Positions 54,203-63,100 of a DNA stretch of 64,000 nt are shown here, piece by piece. The first letter of the stretch is position 1; the number at the start of each line of letters is the position of its first letter. The stretch comes from Mesobacillus persicus. Its GTDB lineage: Bacteria; Bacillota; Bacilli; Bacillales; Cytobacillaceae. The stretch lies in the NCBI RefSeq assembly GCF_900109925.1, contig NZ_FOBW01000005.1:62001-126000 (forward strand), given 5' to 3'. Below the pieces are notes generated by a model that ran no database searches, had not been told where the DNA came from, and saw only the letters and a list, made by a program, of their open reading frames with translations. The translations under genes and the position numbers were made by a program.

Positions 54203-54511
54203 ATGATTCGAATAAAACGTGAAACAAGCTATCCTGATAGACTCAGAGATTATAAAGTAATCGTAGATGAGAAAGAGGTTGGCTCTTTGGGATCAGGAGG
54301 TACACTTGAAACCTCAATAAGTCCAGGTTTCCATACCCTCTATCTAAAAATTGATTGGTGCACTAGTAACAAAATTGAATTTGAAGTCCAAGAGGAAGAA
54401 ACATTGGAATTTACATGCGGAGGATTAAGCGGCCTTAAATTCCTCGCAGTATGGTGGTTTATCACCTTTGGGCGTCATCGGTATTTATGGATTAAGCAAA
54501 TCACTACTTAG
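54203..54511 (+). CDS. hypothetical protein
   Basis: 102 residues. The N-terminal 75 look like a small beta-sandwich (DYKVIVDEKEVGSLGSGGTL, then SISPGFHTLYLKIDW), reminiscent of PEGA-type domains, followed by a hydrophobic C-terminal stretch (LKFLAVWWFITFG). AGAAAGGGA precedes the ATG. Function unknown. Confidence 0.6.
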   Translation: MIRIKRETSYPDRLRDYKVIVDEKEVGSLGSGGTLETSISPGFHTLYLKIDWCTSNKIEFEVQEEETLEFTCGGLSGLKFLAVWWFITFGRHRYLWIKQITT

Positions 54512-54960
54512 GGGTTATTAAAAAACCAGGGTCGGTCCCCCAGTGAAGTAAACTCTACTTCGTTGAGGAACCGACCCTCTATTCTATCTTTCACTTCCCC
54601 CCGTGTAAAATACTCCCCGATAGCAGGACACCCCCAAATTCCTTTTCCATGTCCCAAAACGAAATCATACTCTTTCCTAACAAGCACGAAGTCTAGCAAA
54701 TATATTTGATAGTTCAATAAGCTCATCCCTCCTGCTGTAGGTAGAAGGGAACATCCTTAAAAGACTGTTACGGGTACCCAAACAAATATTCAGGAAATAT
54801 ATTGGACGAGCGCAACTAGTGTTATCTTTGAATTTAGCACATAGTGAATTTAGAATAGTAAACACCAGGACGAACTTGGTGTATCTCGAAGGTTATCAAG
54901 CAAGGCAAAACAGGAACCGTCCCCATCTTTTTAAAAAAGTATTTTGTGTCCATCCCCCTC
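54512..54960. other. gene-poor region with hairpin and composite repeat
   Basis: AGGGTCGGT (54528-54536) / ACCGACCCT (54570-54578), with an A-run at 54519-54525, forms a minus-strand terminator-like hairpin. A minus-strand frame (54508-54726) reads through it and is doubtful. A second copy of the composite repeat (54764-54924) follows, sharing TTTGAATTTAGCACATAGTG and a terminal tag CAGGAACCGTCCCC (54911-54924) with 40314-40475. Confidence 0.55.
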
Positions 54961-55025
54961 TTGACACCTCAAGTGTATTAACCATATAATACACCTATAA
55001 CAAGTGTATGAACTACTTAATACAC
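54961..55025 (+). promoter_or_regulatory. promoter and duplicated operator of the GntR/ABC operon
   Basis: -35 TTGACA (54961-54966), 18-bp spacer, -10 TATAAT (54985-54990). Two dyads with arms GTGTATTA/TAATACAC (54973-54994) and GTGTATGA/TAATACAC (55004-55025) repeat every 31 bp; the first overlaps the -10. This is the layout of a GntR (YtrA) autorepression site. Confidence 0.8.
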
Positions 55026-55062
55026 ACACTTCAGTGGTATCGAAAGGATAGGAGTTGTATCC

Positions 55063-55443
55063 ATGAATGTGAATTTTAATAATCGTGATCCGGTTTATTT
55101 GCAGATTGTCCGTTATTTTAAGGAGAAGATTGCCATTGGTGAATTAGAGCCTGGACAGGAAATCCCGTCAAGACGGGAGCTGGCAAATAGAATGAAAGTG
55201 AATCCGAACACAGCGCAACGAGCGTACAAGGAAATGGAGGAACAAGGTTTGATTTATACAGAGAAGAATCACCCAAGTAAAATCACGACAGATAACAAGA
55301 TATTAGGTCAGGTGAGAACCGAGCTATTAGTCGAAGCCGTTGATCAGTTTGTGACATCTGTTCGTTCCATTAATGTTCCAGTCGAGGAGCTGCTTGACTT
55401 GGTAAAGGAAAAGTACACAGAAAACAGTGAGAAGGAGGTTTAA
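55063..55443 (+). CDS. GntR-family regulator, YtrA subfamily
   Basis: 126 residues. GntR winged helix (PVYLQIVRYFKEKIAIGEL, recognition segment PSRRELANRMKVNPNTAQRA, wing TEKNHPSKIT) with a short C-terminal dimerisation helix instead of an effector domain, which defines the YtrA type. Such regulators control adjacent ABC exporters in response to cell-wall-active compounds. It is the first gene of a four-gene operon and probably binds the duplicated operator upstream. Confidence 0.9.
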   Translation: MNVNFNNRDPVYLQIVRYFKEKIAIGELEPGQEIPSRRELANRMKVNPNTAQRAYKEMEEQGLIYTEKNHPSKITTDNKILGQVRTELLVEAVDQFVTSVRSINVPVEELLDLVKEKYTENSEKEV

Positions 55444-55445
55444 AC

Positions 55446-56135
55446 ATGATTGAAGTAAAAGGGGTTGAAAAGAGATACGGCCTGAAGAAAATTTTAAAAG
55501 GCGTTTCTTTTACGGCGAATAAGGGTGAAATCACTTGTTTAATAGGAATAAATGGCGTCGGGAAAACAACGATTTTAAAGGCAATCATGGCACTTACCCC
55601 CTTTCAGAAAGGACAGATTTTAATCGACGGGAAACCGATTGATAAACATTCATTTGAGAAAATCACCTTTATCCCGGATAGCCTGACGATGCTTCCAAAC
55701 ATGACAATAAATGAGGCCATGGAGTTTATGAAAGACTTTTATACTTGCTGGAATCAGAAGCGTGCCAACGAGTTGCTCGGTTTCTTTCGATTAGACCCAA
55801 GCAATCGAATCTCTTCGCTATCAAAAGGAAATACCGCAAAGGTGAATCTTTTACTAGGTTTAGCACTTGATGTTGATTATGTCTTAATGGACGAACCGTT
55901 CTCGGGAATTGATCTGTTCAGCCGAGAGGAAATTGCCAATGTGTTTACCAGCCATTTGATCGAGAATCGCGGCGTGATCATCACGACACATGAAATCGGA
56001 GATATTGAACATTTGCTTGATAAGGTTGTTCTCCTAGATGACGGCTTGGTAACAAAGGAATTTAGTGCAGAAGAGGCACGTGAAAAGGAAGGAAAGTCTG
56101 TCATTGACGTGATGAGAGAGGTGTATCAAAAATGA
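55446..56135 (+). CDS. ABC transporter ATP-binding protein
   Basis: 229 residues. Walker A GINGVGKTT, Q-loop region ITFIPDSLTM, signature SLSKGNTAKVNLL (a variant of LSGGQ), Walker B VDYVLMDEPFSG and the H-loop ITTHEIGDIEH. It pairs with the membrane subunit downstream, whose ATG overlaps its stop. The variant signature and the small size are common in YtrB/BcrA-like exporters. Confidence 0.9.
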   Translation: MIEVKGVEKRYGLKKILKGVSFTANKGEITCLIGINGVGKTTILKAIMALTPFQKGQILIDGKPIDKHSFEKITFIPDSLTMLPNMTINEAMEFMKDFYTCWNQKRANELLGFFRLDPSNRISSLSKGNTAKVNLLLGLALDVDYVLMDEPFSGIDLFSREEIANVFTSHLIENRGVIITTHEIGDIEHLLDKVVLLDDGLVTKEFSAEEAREKEGKSVIDVMREVYQK

Positions 56136-56965
56136 AAAATTACTTGCAACTCGTTAATTTTGAATTTAACCGGATTGCGAAGCTCTTTACGGTTCTACTA
56201 GGCATCACATTTGTTGCCCAAATGATCGGCGTGGTTGTGCAATCAAGAAGTTATCTGAACATGGCGAATGAAAAAATGTATAAAGAAATGATGCCACAGG
56301 CGGAGTTTCTTGAAAATTTCGGTCAAATGAGCTTTTTACAAATCGCAAGAAGCTCCTGGTTCTTCGGCCCCATCGCGTTGTGTATCGCCGGGGTTGCGTT
56401 TTATATCTTTTTTATTTGGTATCGTGATTGGATTGGGAAAAACACATTTATTTACCGACTATTAATGCTCCCTACATCAAGGTTGAATATTTTCTTTGCA
56501 AAGATTACAACGATTCTTATCATGACATTTGGTTTTGTCGCCGTTCAACTCATAATCATCCCAATTGAGATGTTGGTTATGAAAGCTATGGTTCCGGATG
56601 AATTCAGATTGGATATGGGTGTGGTGGAAGTTCTAACGACGATGCCTGAATTAACGCTCATTTATCCAAGTAGCATCATGCAATTTATCTTCCATTATGG
56701 TTTAGGATTGTTGGCTGTCTCTATTCTCTTCACCGGGATCTTATTTGAAAGAAGTTTCAAGTGGAAAGGAATATTTGCGGGCCTTCTATATGGTGGCATC
56801 GCTGTGATTGTGTTGATTTTGCCACTACTTTTACACGAGTTCGTTCTAAATAGTTATTTTTATCCAATTGAATTATTTGTCCTTGAAATCGTCATGGGTT
56901 TGATTGTATTCGCGGCATCTATTTGGGTGAGTGGATTCTTATTAAAGAATAAGGTCACCGTATAA
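56132..56965 (+). CDS. ABC transporter membrane subunit
   Basis: 277 residues with six predicted helices (AKLFTVLLGITFVAQMIGVV first; VLEIVMGLIVFAASIWVSGF last). The first extracytoplasmic loop is short. It is translationally coupled to the ATPase gene by a 4-nt overlap. Typical of the ABC-2 type permeases of peptide or antibiotic export and sensing modules. Confidence 0.85.
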   Translation: MKNYLQLVNFEFNRIAKLFTVLLGITFVAQMIGVVVQSRSYLNMANEKMYKEMMPQAEFLENFGQMSFLQIARSSWFFGPIALCIAGVAFYIFFIWYRDWIGKNTFIYRLLMLPTSRLNIFFAKITTILIMTFGFVAVQLIIIPIEMLVMKAMVPDEFRLDMGVVEVLTTMPELTLIYPSSIMQFIFHYGLGLLAVSILFTGILFERSFKWKGIFAGLLYGGIAVIVLILPLLLHEFVLNSYFYPIELFVLEIVMGLIVFAASIWVSGFLLKNKVTV

Positions 56966-56977
56966 GGAGTGGTTAAA

Positions 56978-58201
56978 ATGAGAAAATACTGGAAGTTTAT
57001 GAGCATCCTTGTTGTGATTATCCTTAGTATTGGGACTTTCTATGTAAAATCTGTTACGTCAGAAGCAAATCATCCAGAGTTTGTGATTGACACACAAAGC
57101 GGTGATGCAAAAGAGATCGAACCATTGAAGTTAGTGGGTTATTATTCAGATACTTCCTCGATGGATTATACAAGTACGGATGTAAAAATCAGTTCGGAAG
57201 GTTCTACATATGAGCGTCGTAGTTTTCTCGACCAGATCATCGGAGAGCCGCCGGCAGTGATTAAGGAATATCAGGAAAAGTATCGTTCATTTATGCGTGG
57301 CAAAGGGTTAAACGTAAACTCCTTTTTTGAGAACAATCAGTTTCTGGCCTACGCAGATGTTGATTATAAAACTGATTCGTTCCATTCGCATGATTTTAAA
57401 TTTCCTATCTCGATTTTAAACAAAGAAGATGCTAGCGTGCAGTCATTTACGGTCGATATTCCAGATAGTGAAAATATGGACTATGCTTATATGGAAGATT
57501 TACAAATAATTGAGGACGAGTTATACATCATCACGAATAACATGATTCGAAATCCTGAAGGCTCGTTTGATGAAAAACATGTCTATACCATCGATTTAGC
57601 TAATCAGACATTAAGCAATGATGACACCTTTTCCCAGGTTCCAGAAGGGCAAGAAGGGAACCACATCGTAGCACAAGTCATTCGAACAAGTCCGACAGAA
57701 GCAAATGACCACATGATTCTTCTACAAAAGGAAATAAAAGTGATTCATGACCCTGAATCGTACCGAGAAGAAGTGGTGAAACAAGAGGTCATTTCCTACA
57801 ATTTAGCAACAAAAGAGAAAGAAAGCATCTCTGTGTCAGACTTGCCATTCAATAGCGAGCTTAGCTTCTTTGATGGCTCTACCATTTATTTTATTGGAAT
57901 AGAGGGACAAGAAATCTTCGTCACTCCGTATCATTTAGCAGACGGCCAAGCTGGTGAAGAGTATAGGCTCCAACTATCAGGTGAAGATGGACATGGGTCT
58001 GCTCCAATGACAACGATAAAGGACGGGAAACTCTATCTATCTGGCCAGCAATTAACTCCAAAATTAAACATTAATGCTGCAGATGTCATCGTTGCAGATG
58101 TGGAAACCGGAGACATCCTTTTTAAAGGACAAATCACTTTAGACGATCCTAAGGCAAAGAACCAATACGAATTATACCTGCATGAAATGCTTGTGGAATA
58201 G
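56978..58201 (+). CDS. hypothetical exported protein in the ABC operon
   Basis: 407 residues. An uncleaved or cleaved N-terminal helix (FMSILVVIILSIGTFYVKSV) precedes a large extracytoplasmic domain with repeated beta segments (EDLQIIEDELYIITNN, FDGSTIYFIGIEGQEI, TIKDGKLYLSGQQ), compatible with a beta-propeller. No known family is evident. The ATG at 56978 has AAGGAG 8 nt upstream. It is the last gene of the GntR/ABC operon, so it may sense or sequester the transported compound. Confidence 0.7.
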   Translation: MRKYWKFMSILVVIILSIGTFYVKSVTSEANHPEFVIDTQSGDAKEIEPLKLVGYYSDTSSMDYTSTDVKISSEGSTYERRSFLDQIIGEPPAVIKEYQEKYRSFMRGKGLNVNSFFENNQFLAYADVDYKTDSFHSHDFKFPISILNKEDASVQSFTVDIPDSENMDYAYMEDLQIIEDELYIITNNMIRNPEGSFDEKHVYTIDLANQTLSNDDTFSQVPEGQEGNHIVAQVIRTSPTEANDHMILLQKEIKVIHDPESYREEVVKQEVISYNLATKEKESISVSDLPFNSELSFFDGSTIYFIGIEGQEIFVTPYHLADGQAGEEYRLQLSGEDGHGSAPMTTIKDGKLYLSGQQLTPKLNINAADVIVADVETGDILFKGQITLDDPKAKNQYELYLHEMLVE

Positions 58202-58236
58202 AAGTGGATAAAGGTTCCAACCGCCCTTAGGAAAAT

Positions 58237-58258
58237 GGAGGGACCGTTCCCTTGTTTT
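58237..58258. repeat. repeat tag variant
   Basis: GGAGGGACCGTTCCCTTGTT, in the space between the ABC operon and the sigma factor. Confidence 0.5.
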
Positions 58259-58318
58259 GAGCGGAGAGAGAATGGTTCTTTCCTTCTAGCAAACGAGGAT
58301 AAAAGGAGCTGTTAAACC

Positions 58319-58873
58319 ATGCCGGTTATAGAAGAGGCTGTGGTGAACACAAACTCAGATCAAGCCATATTGGACCAAGGAATGAATGAACAAAAAGTGA
58401 ATGAGCTCTATAAAGAATATCAAAAGAAAATGTATGGCCTCGCATTTTCTTTTGTAAAAGATCGCTATTTGGCGGAAGACCTTTCCCATGAAATCCTCGT
58501 CAAATGCTATCTATCTCGCAAAAAATTTAATGGCGATTGTTCTCTGTATTCGTGGATGTATCGAATCGCGGTCAATCATTGTATTGATTTTTTACGAAAG
58601 AGATCCCGTCAACGAGATTTCCTTCATGAAGATTTCGAGCAGTCTCATATTGCTGTGGTCCGCACACCTGAAACTGAGGTTTTAAACATTTGCGAGAAGG
58701 AAGAACTCAGAAACAAATTAAGCCTACTCCCTTCGATGTATGAGGAAGTCCTTACTCTCTACTACTTTAAGGGCCAATCGTTAAAAGAAATCGAAACCCA
58801 TTTAAAATTAAATCTCTCGACAATTAAAACAAGGCTTTCTCGGGCAAAGAAGATGTTGAGAGAGATGTATTAG
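58319..58873 (+). CDS. ECF-type RNA polymerase sigma factor
   Basis: 184 residues. Sigma-70 region 2 (LYKEYQKKMYGLAFSFVKDR, LAEDLSHEILVKCYL, SLYSWMYRIAVNHCIDFLRK) and region 4 (LPSMYEEVLTLYYFKGQSLK, LKLNLSTIKTRLSRAKKML) are complete. No anti-sigma gene is adjacent: downstream is a palindrome and then convergent genes. AAAGGAG precedes the ATG. The N-terminal 20 residues are an unusual extension before the core. The activating signal is unknown. Confidence 0.9.
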   Translation: MPVIEEAVVNTNSDQAILDQGMNEQKVNELYKEYQKKMYGLAFSFVKDRYLAEDLSHEILVKCYLSRKKFNGDCSLYSWMYRIAVNHCIDFLRKRSRQRDFLHEDFEQSHIAVVRTPETEVLNICEKEELRNKLSLLPSMYEEVLTLYYFKGQSLKEIETHLKLNLSTIKTRLSRAKKMLREMY

Positions 58874-58877
58874 CAAA

Positions 58878-58927
58878 AACAGGTGACAGGCACCCTCCAA
58901 TTATCTGGAAGGTGTCTGTCACCTGTT
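58878..58927. repeat. 50-bp palindrome, likely bidirectional terminator
   Basis: AACAGGTGACAGGCACC pairs with GGTGTCTGTCACCTGTT, with CTCCA/TGGAAG at the tip. It lies between the convergent sigma factor and membrane operon. The core GGTGACAGGCACC resembles REP-like sequences; a half copy is at 52677. Confidence 0.7.
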
Positions 58928-58983
58928 AAATTATATGTATTTGTGCGGGACATAACCTACCCCTCCATCCCGCGCCTACAAAC

Positions 58984-59685
58984 CTACTCCCTCACCAACT
59001 CATAGGTATTAAACTCGCCCTCAGGCGCGGTATTAAAATAACTGGTTCCATTCATGTCATATCGCACGGCATAGGTAATCCCCCCACCACCATCACGAAT
59101 GCCTTTGATTTGGACGGATCCAGTTGACGGCACCATGAGTTCCTTTGGTTGATGCTGAATCATAAATGACTCCGAACTGGGCGTACCATCAACCAAAACT
59201 TGTACATAGTCGCCATCCTCTGCCGCATAATCCCATACCCAAATTTTCGTCTCATCCGCATCAGAGGAATGAGTAATCGTATAATCCTGTGCCCCAAGGT
59301 TTTCATCCTCTTGAAGGAGTACGACACCGGCAGATATGCCTGTTGACACCTGATTTTCAAGGGCATTTTTTGCCGACTCAGATGTATCCACTGTTGCCGT
59401 ATTCGTAAAGAACATCGCCACCACTCCAATGGCGATCGCAAGATACCCTAACCGCTTCATCCCTTTTAATTGTTTCCCGTGGAATCCTCGTCCCTTATCA
59501 TTAGGTACTCCATCCTGCTCTTTCCCTTGTTCGAGAATCTGTCCAGCCTTTCCCTGCTGGACTTCATCATATCCCAACTCATCATCAGCCTGATTTTCCT
59601 CATTAGCATTCATTTGTGCAGCATGCTTTGATTTTTCTTTCGCACGTTTGATCCGTTCTCGCAAATCCTTTTGATTCTGCCTCAT
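58984..59685 (-). CDS. membrane-anchored protein, last gene of the AAA+ operon
   Basis: 233 residues. A basic, then acidic cytoplasmic N-terminus (KDLRERIKRAKEKSKHAAQM), one membrane helix (LGYLAIAIGVVAMFF) at about residues 80-95, and an extracytoplasmic domain of about 135 residues with beta-rich character (TKIWVWDYAAEDGDYVQVLV, GSVQIKGIRDGGGG, VRYDMNGTSYFN). No family recognised. The ATG overlaps the stop of the preceding gene (ATGA at 59682-59685), so it is coupled to it and part of the four-gene operon. Confidence 0.75.
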   Translation of the reverse strand: MRQNQKDLRERIKRAKEKSKHAAQMNANEENQADDELGYDEVQQGKAGQILEQGKEQDGVPNDKGRGFHGKQLKGMKRLGYLAIAIGVVAMFFTNTATVDTSESAKNALENQVSTGISAGVVLLQEDENLGAQDYTITHSSDADETKIWVWDYAAEDGDYVQVLVDGTPSSESFMIQHQPKELMVPSTGSVQIKGIRDGGGGITYAVRYDMNGTSYFNTAPEGEFNTYELVRE

Positions 59686-60125
59686 GCTTCCTCACCTTCT
59701 TCAAGAACAGGATTCCGATGAAAATAGAAACTCATCCCTAGCCGTCCAAGGACAACAAAAACAACCATTAAGATAAAAAATAATGTTTGCCTCGTATCAC
59801 TTACCGTCTGATAACCAACATTCAGGATGGAGATGCCAATATTTAAAATAATCATGCCAACAAAAAATATCTTCACAAAAGGATACAACCACGGAAAAAC
59901 ACCGTAGATTCTCCGAAGAGGTGAAATCAGTAATGAAAGTCCAATCACAAAGCCACTTAGCCCAATCATCGAAAGAGCTGTATCCGGCCCTGCAAACCCA
60001 GAAGTTCGAATGGCACTAACATACGAAAAAAACATCAATGGGGTAAAAATGAGAATAAGCAGGACCAAGCTCATTGGAAAGAGTAAATATATAAACGCCA
60101 ACGTACTCCCTAGTATTTTTCGCAT
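59682..60125 (-). CDS. four-helix membrane protein of the AAA+ operon
   Basis: 147 residues with about four hydrophobic segments (LGSTLAFIYLLFPMSLVLLI, LSMIGLSGFVIGLSLLISPL, FFVGMIILNIGISIL, FFILMVVFVVLGRLG). No motif recognised. The ATG at 60125 is preferred, because GAGG lies 9 nt upstream and the AAA+ stop codon is 4 nt before it; the longer reading to 60155 overlaps the AAA+ gene. Confidence 0.75.
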   Translation of the reverse strand: MRKILGSTLAFIYLLFPMSLVLLILIFTPLMFFSYVSAIRTSGFAGPDTALSMIGLSGFVIGLSLLISPLRRIYGVFPWLYPFVKIFFVGMIILNIGISILNVGYQTVSDTRQTLFFILMVVFVVLGRLGMSFYFHRNPVLEEGEEA

Positions 60126-60129
60126 CACC

Positions 60130-63100
60130 TTACACCTCTTCAATATCTTCCGCATGAATCGCTGTGAGTATTTCCTCCGTTAAGCGCTTCTCCATACTCA
60201 AACGACTTGCCTGGTTATTCAATGATTTCTCATATAAATTGCGTACATAACGACCATTTCCGAAATGATCCACCGAGCTTACACGTTGGAATATCCCCAT
60301 TAGCTTGTCCTTTGCCTCTTCTGTTAGGACAAAGCCCTTTTCTTCATAAAACTTCTCCGCGATCTCCATTAATTCATTCGAAGAATAATCCGGGAAATCA
60401 ATGATATGAGGAAATCTTGAACGTAAGCCAGGATTCAAGTTTAAAAAGTGCTCCATATCCTCAGGATAGCCAGCTAAAATGACGACCAGCCGATCACGAT
60501 GATCATCCATTAGTTTGACAAGGGTATCGATGGCTTCCTTGCCAAAGTCATTCTGGCCACCTTGTGCAAGTGCATAGGCTTCATCGATGAAAAGGACCCC
60601 ATCCATCGCTTTCATCATCACTTCTTTTGTCTTCATTGCCGTTTGCCCAACATAGCCAGCCACCAAATCGGAGCGATCGGTTTCCACCAATGTATTCGTT
60701 TGGATCACACCAAGATTATATAAAACATGGGCCACAATTCTTGCCATCATGGTCTTGCCCGTACCAGGGTTTCCTCGGAAAATCATGTGCATCGTCTGTG
60801 TTTCGTCCACTTTCAAGCCAAAGTTTTTCCGCTCTTGTTCCAAACGTAATCGAGCTTGCAGACTACGGATATACTCCTTCACTTCATCCAGACCGATGAT
60901 GCTAGCTAACTCTGTTTCTAAATCAAAATTCTTCAAGATTTTTTCTGTTGGCTTGATATCCGTCGGTAAAATCACATTCAATCCTTCCACTCGCACATCA
61001 TTCATGGCAATCCGTACCGATTGATTTCGGGTCACTTCTTCAATGAAATTTCGAACCATCCGACCATTGCCAGATTCACCAATCGTTCTCCGGTGTTTCT
61101 TTGTTATTTCCGCTAATAAAACAGACTCTGCTTCATGAGCAAGGATAAACCCTTTATAAGAAATTTGGATTTTAGCAATTTCAAATAATTCATTTGGTGA
61201 GTAATCTGGAAAATGAATGCGATGAGGGAAACGCGATTCAAGTCCAGTATTCACCTGTAAAAAATCATCCATTTCCTTTTCATATCCAGCTAAAATGACC
61301 ACAATATCCTCACGAAAATCTTCCATCAGCTTCACCAAAGTATTGATTGCTTCCATTCCATAGCTTCCACCACTTGTCGCAAGTGCGTAGGCTTCGTCAA
61401 TAAACAACACCCCACCGAGGGCAGAACGAAAGACTTCCTCGGTTTTCTTCGCTGTATGTCCTGCATATTGCCCAGTCAAGCCCCCGCTATCCACTTCAAC
61501 CAAGTGTCCGGATTTTAATAGCTCCATTTCCTTAAACATAGTTGCGACAATTCTTGCAATCGTTGTTTTCCCCGTTCCAGGATTCCCGCTAAAAATCATA
61601 TGCAAAGTTTGCGATGTATCCACCTTAAATCCTGCATTTCGCCGCTTTTCCTGGGCGATTAAAAAATGATATTGGTTACGAACAAAATCTTTCACATGCT
61701 CCAGTCCAATAATCGGTGCAAGATTGGCTTCCAAATCAAAGGTAGTACTTTCATCAAATTTAAAATCTTCATACGTCAATTCATTCATGTCTGCATCCTG
61801 CTCATGAATCAGCCGCTGAGATTGATTTAAAATCGCCGCCTCAATGGTATTTCGCACAAGCCTGCCGTTACCACTGTCGTTTTTCCCTTTAATTTGGCTC
61901 TTGTCATAAAATTGAATTAATGGTTTCTGACAAGATTCTGCGATGGTATACCCTTTTTGTTTCGCAATCATTCCCGTTATTTCCCACATCTCTTCTGAAG
62001 TATAGTCTGGGAAATGGATGAAATTAGGAAAACGCGATTTTAAGCCTGGATTTGCTTTTAGAAACGTCTCCATTTCCTTGCTATACCCTGCAAGAATGAC
62101 CACCAAGTCATCACGGTAATCTTCCATTCCTTTGACAAGCGTATCAATGGCTTCCACACCAAATGTGTCATGTTCATTTCGGTAAAGAGCGTAAGCTTCA
62201 TCAATAAACAAGACCCCACCGAGAGCGGATTTAATCACATCATTTGTAAGTCTAGCTGTTTGTCCAACATATTCCCCAACCAAATCAGCACGACTCACTT
62301 CCCTTAACTGACCGGTGGATAACACACCAATCGCTTTTAAATATTTCGCAACAATACGAGCAATCGTCGTTTTCCCTGTACCGGGATTCCCGGTAAACAC
62401 CATATGCATGGCAATCCCCGCATTTTTCATCCCTCGGCTTTGCCGAAGCTTTTGGACCTTAACATGATCTTCCAATTGCAAGACGTAGTCCTTCACTTGT
62501 TTTAATCCGATAATCCGGTCCAGTTCTTTCTTAATCTGCTCGATTCCTGTTTGGTTTGTATCACGGACATATTGATGTAATGGGATGATTTCCTGATGAA
62601 TCTGTGCCATAATCCTGCCATCGGTTATCATTAAATGGACCGGAACAGGATCATTTTGCGGATTTCTCAACTTATATTCCGCCAATGGTTTAAAAATCTC
62701 TTGTTCCACAACAAGTCCTAAACCAGATATACCGGTTGAACCTGAAAATTTCCCTGCAATATAGGAAATCACCCCACCCGACCATTCAAGCCTCATCAAT
62801 AGTTGGCTTCTCGCTTTTTCTTGCAATTGTATGAGGGCTCGTTCTGCCAACTGCTTGATTTCTTCATCGGTATACCGCTCCATATGAACTAGGTCATCCA
62901 TCGCCCCAATCATTTTCGAACCAGTTACATCTTGTAAGCTTTGCTCCGACTTCTCATAAAGAAAAACAAGGTATTTTCCATTCGCATAGATTTCACTGAT
63001 TGATTGTTGGAGCAATGCTCCAGTTGCCTCAACCAATTTATTTTTATCCATAATATAACGCGCTGGAAGTGCATAACTTCCAGATATGGTTAGTTGCCCG

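Noticed and set aside
54508-54726. 72-residue minus-strand frame
   Set aside because: The ribosome-like GGAGGG abuts the ATG, and the last part of the frame runs through a terminator hairpin. Kept only as a note on a possible transcript.
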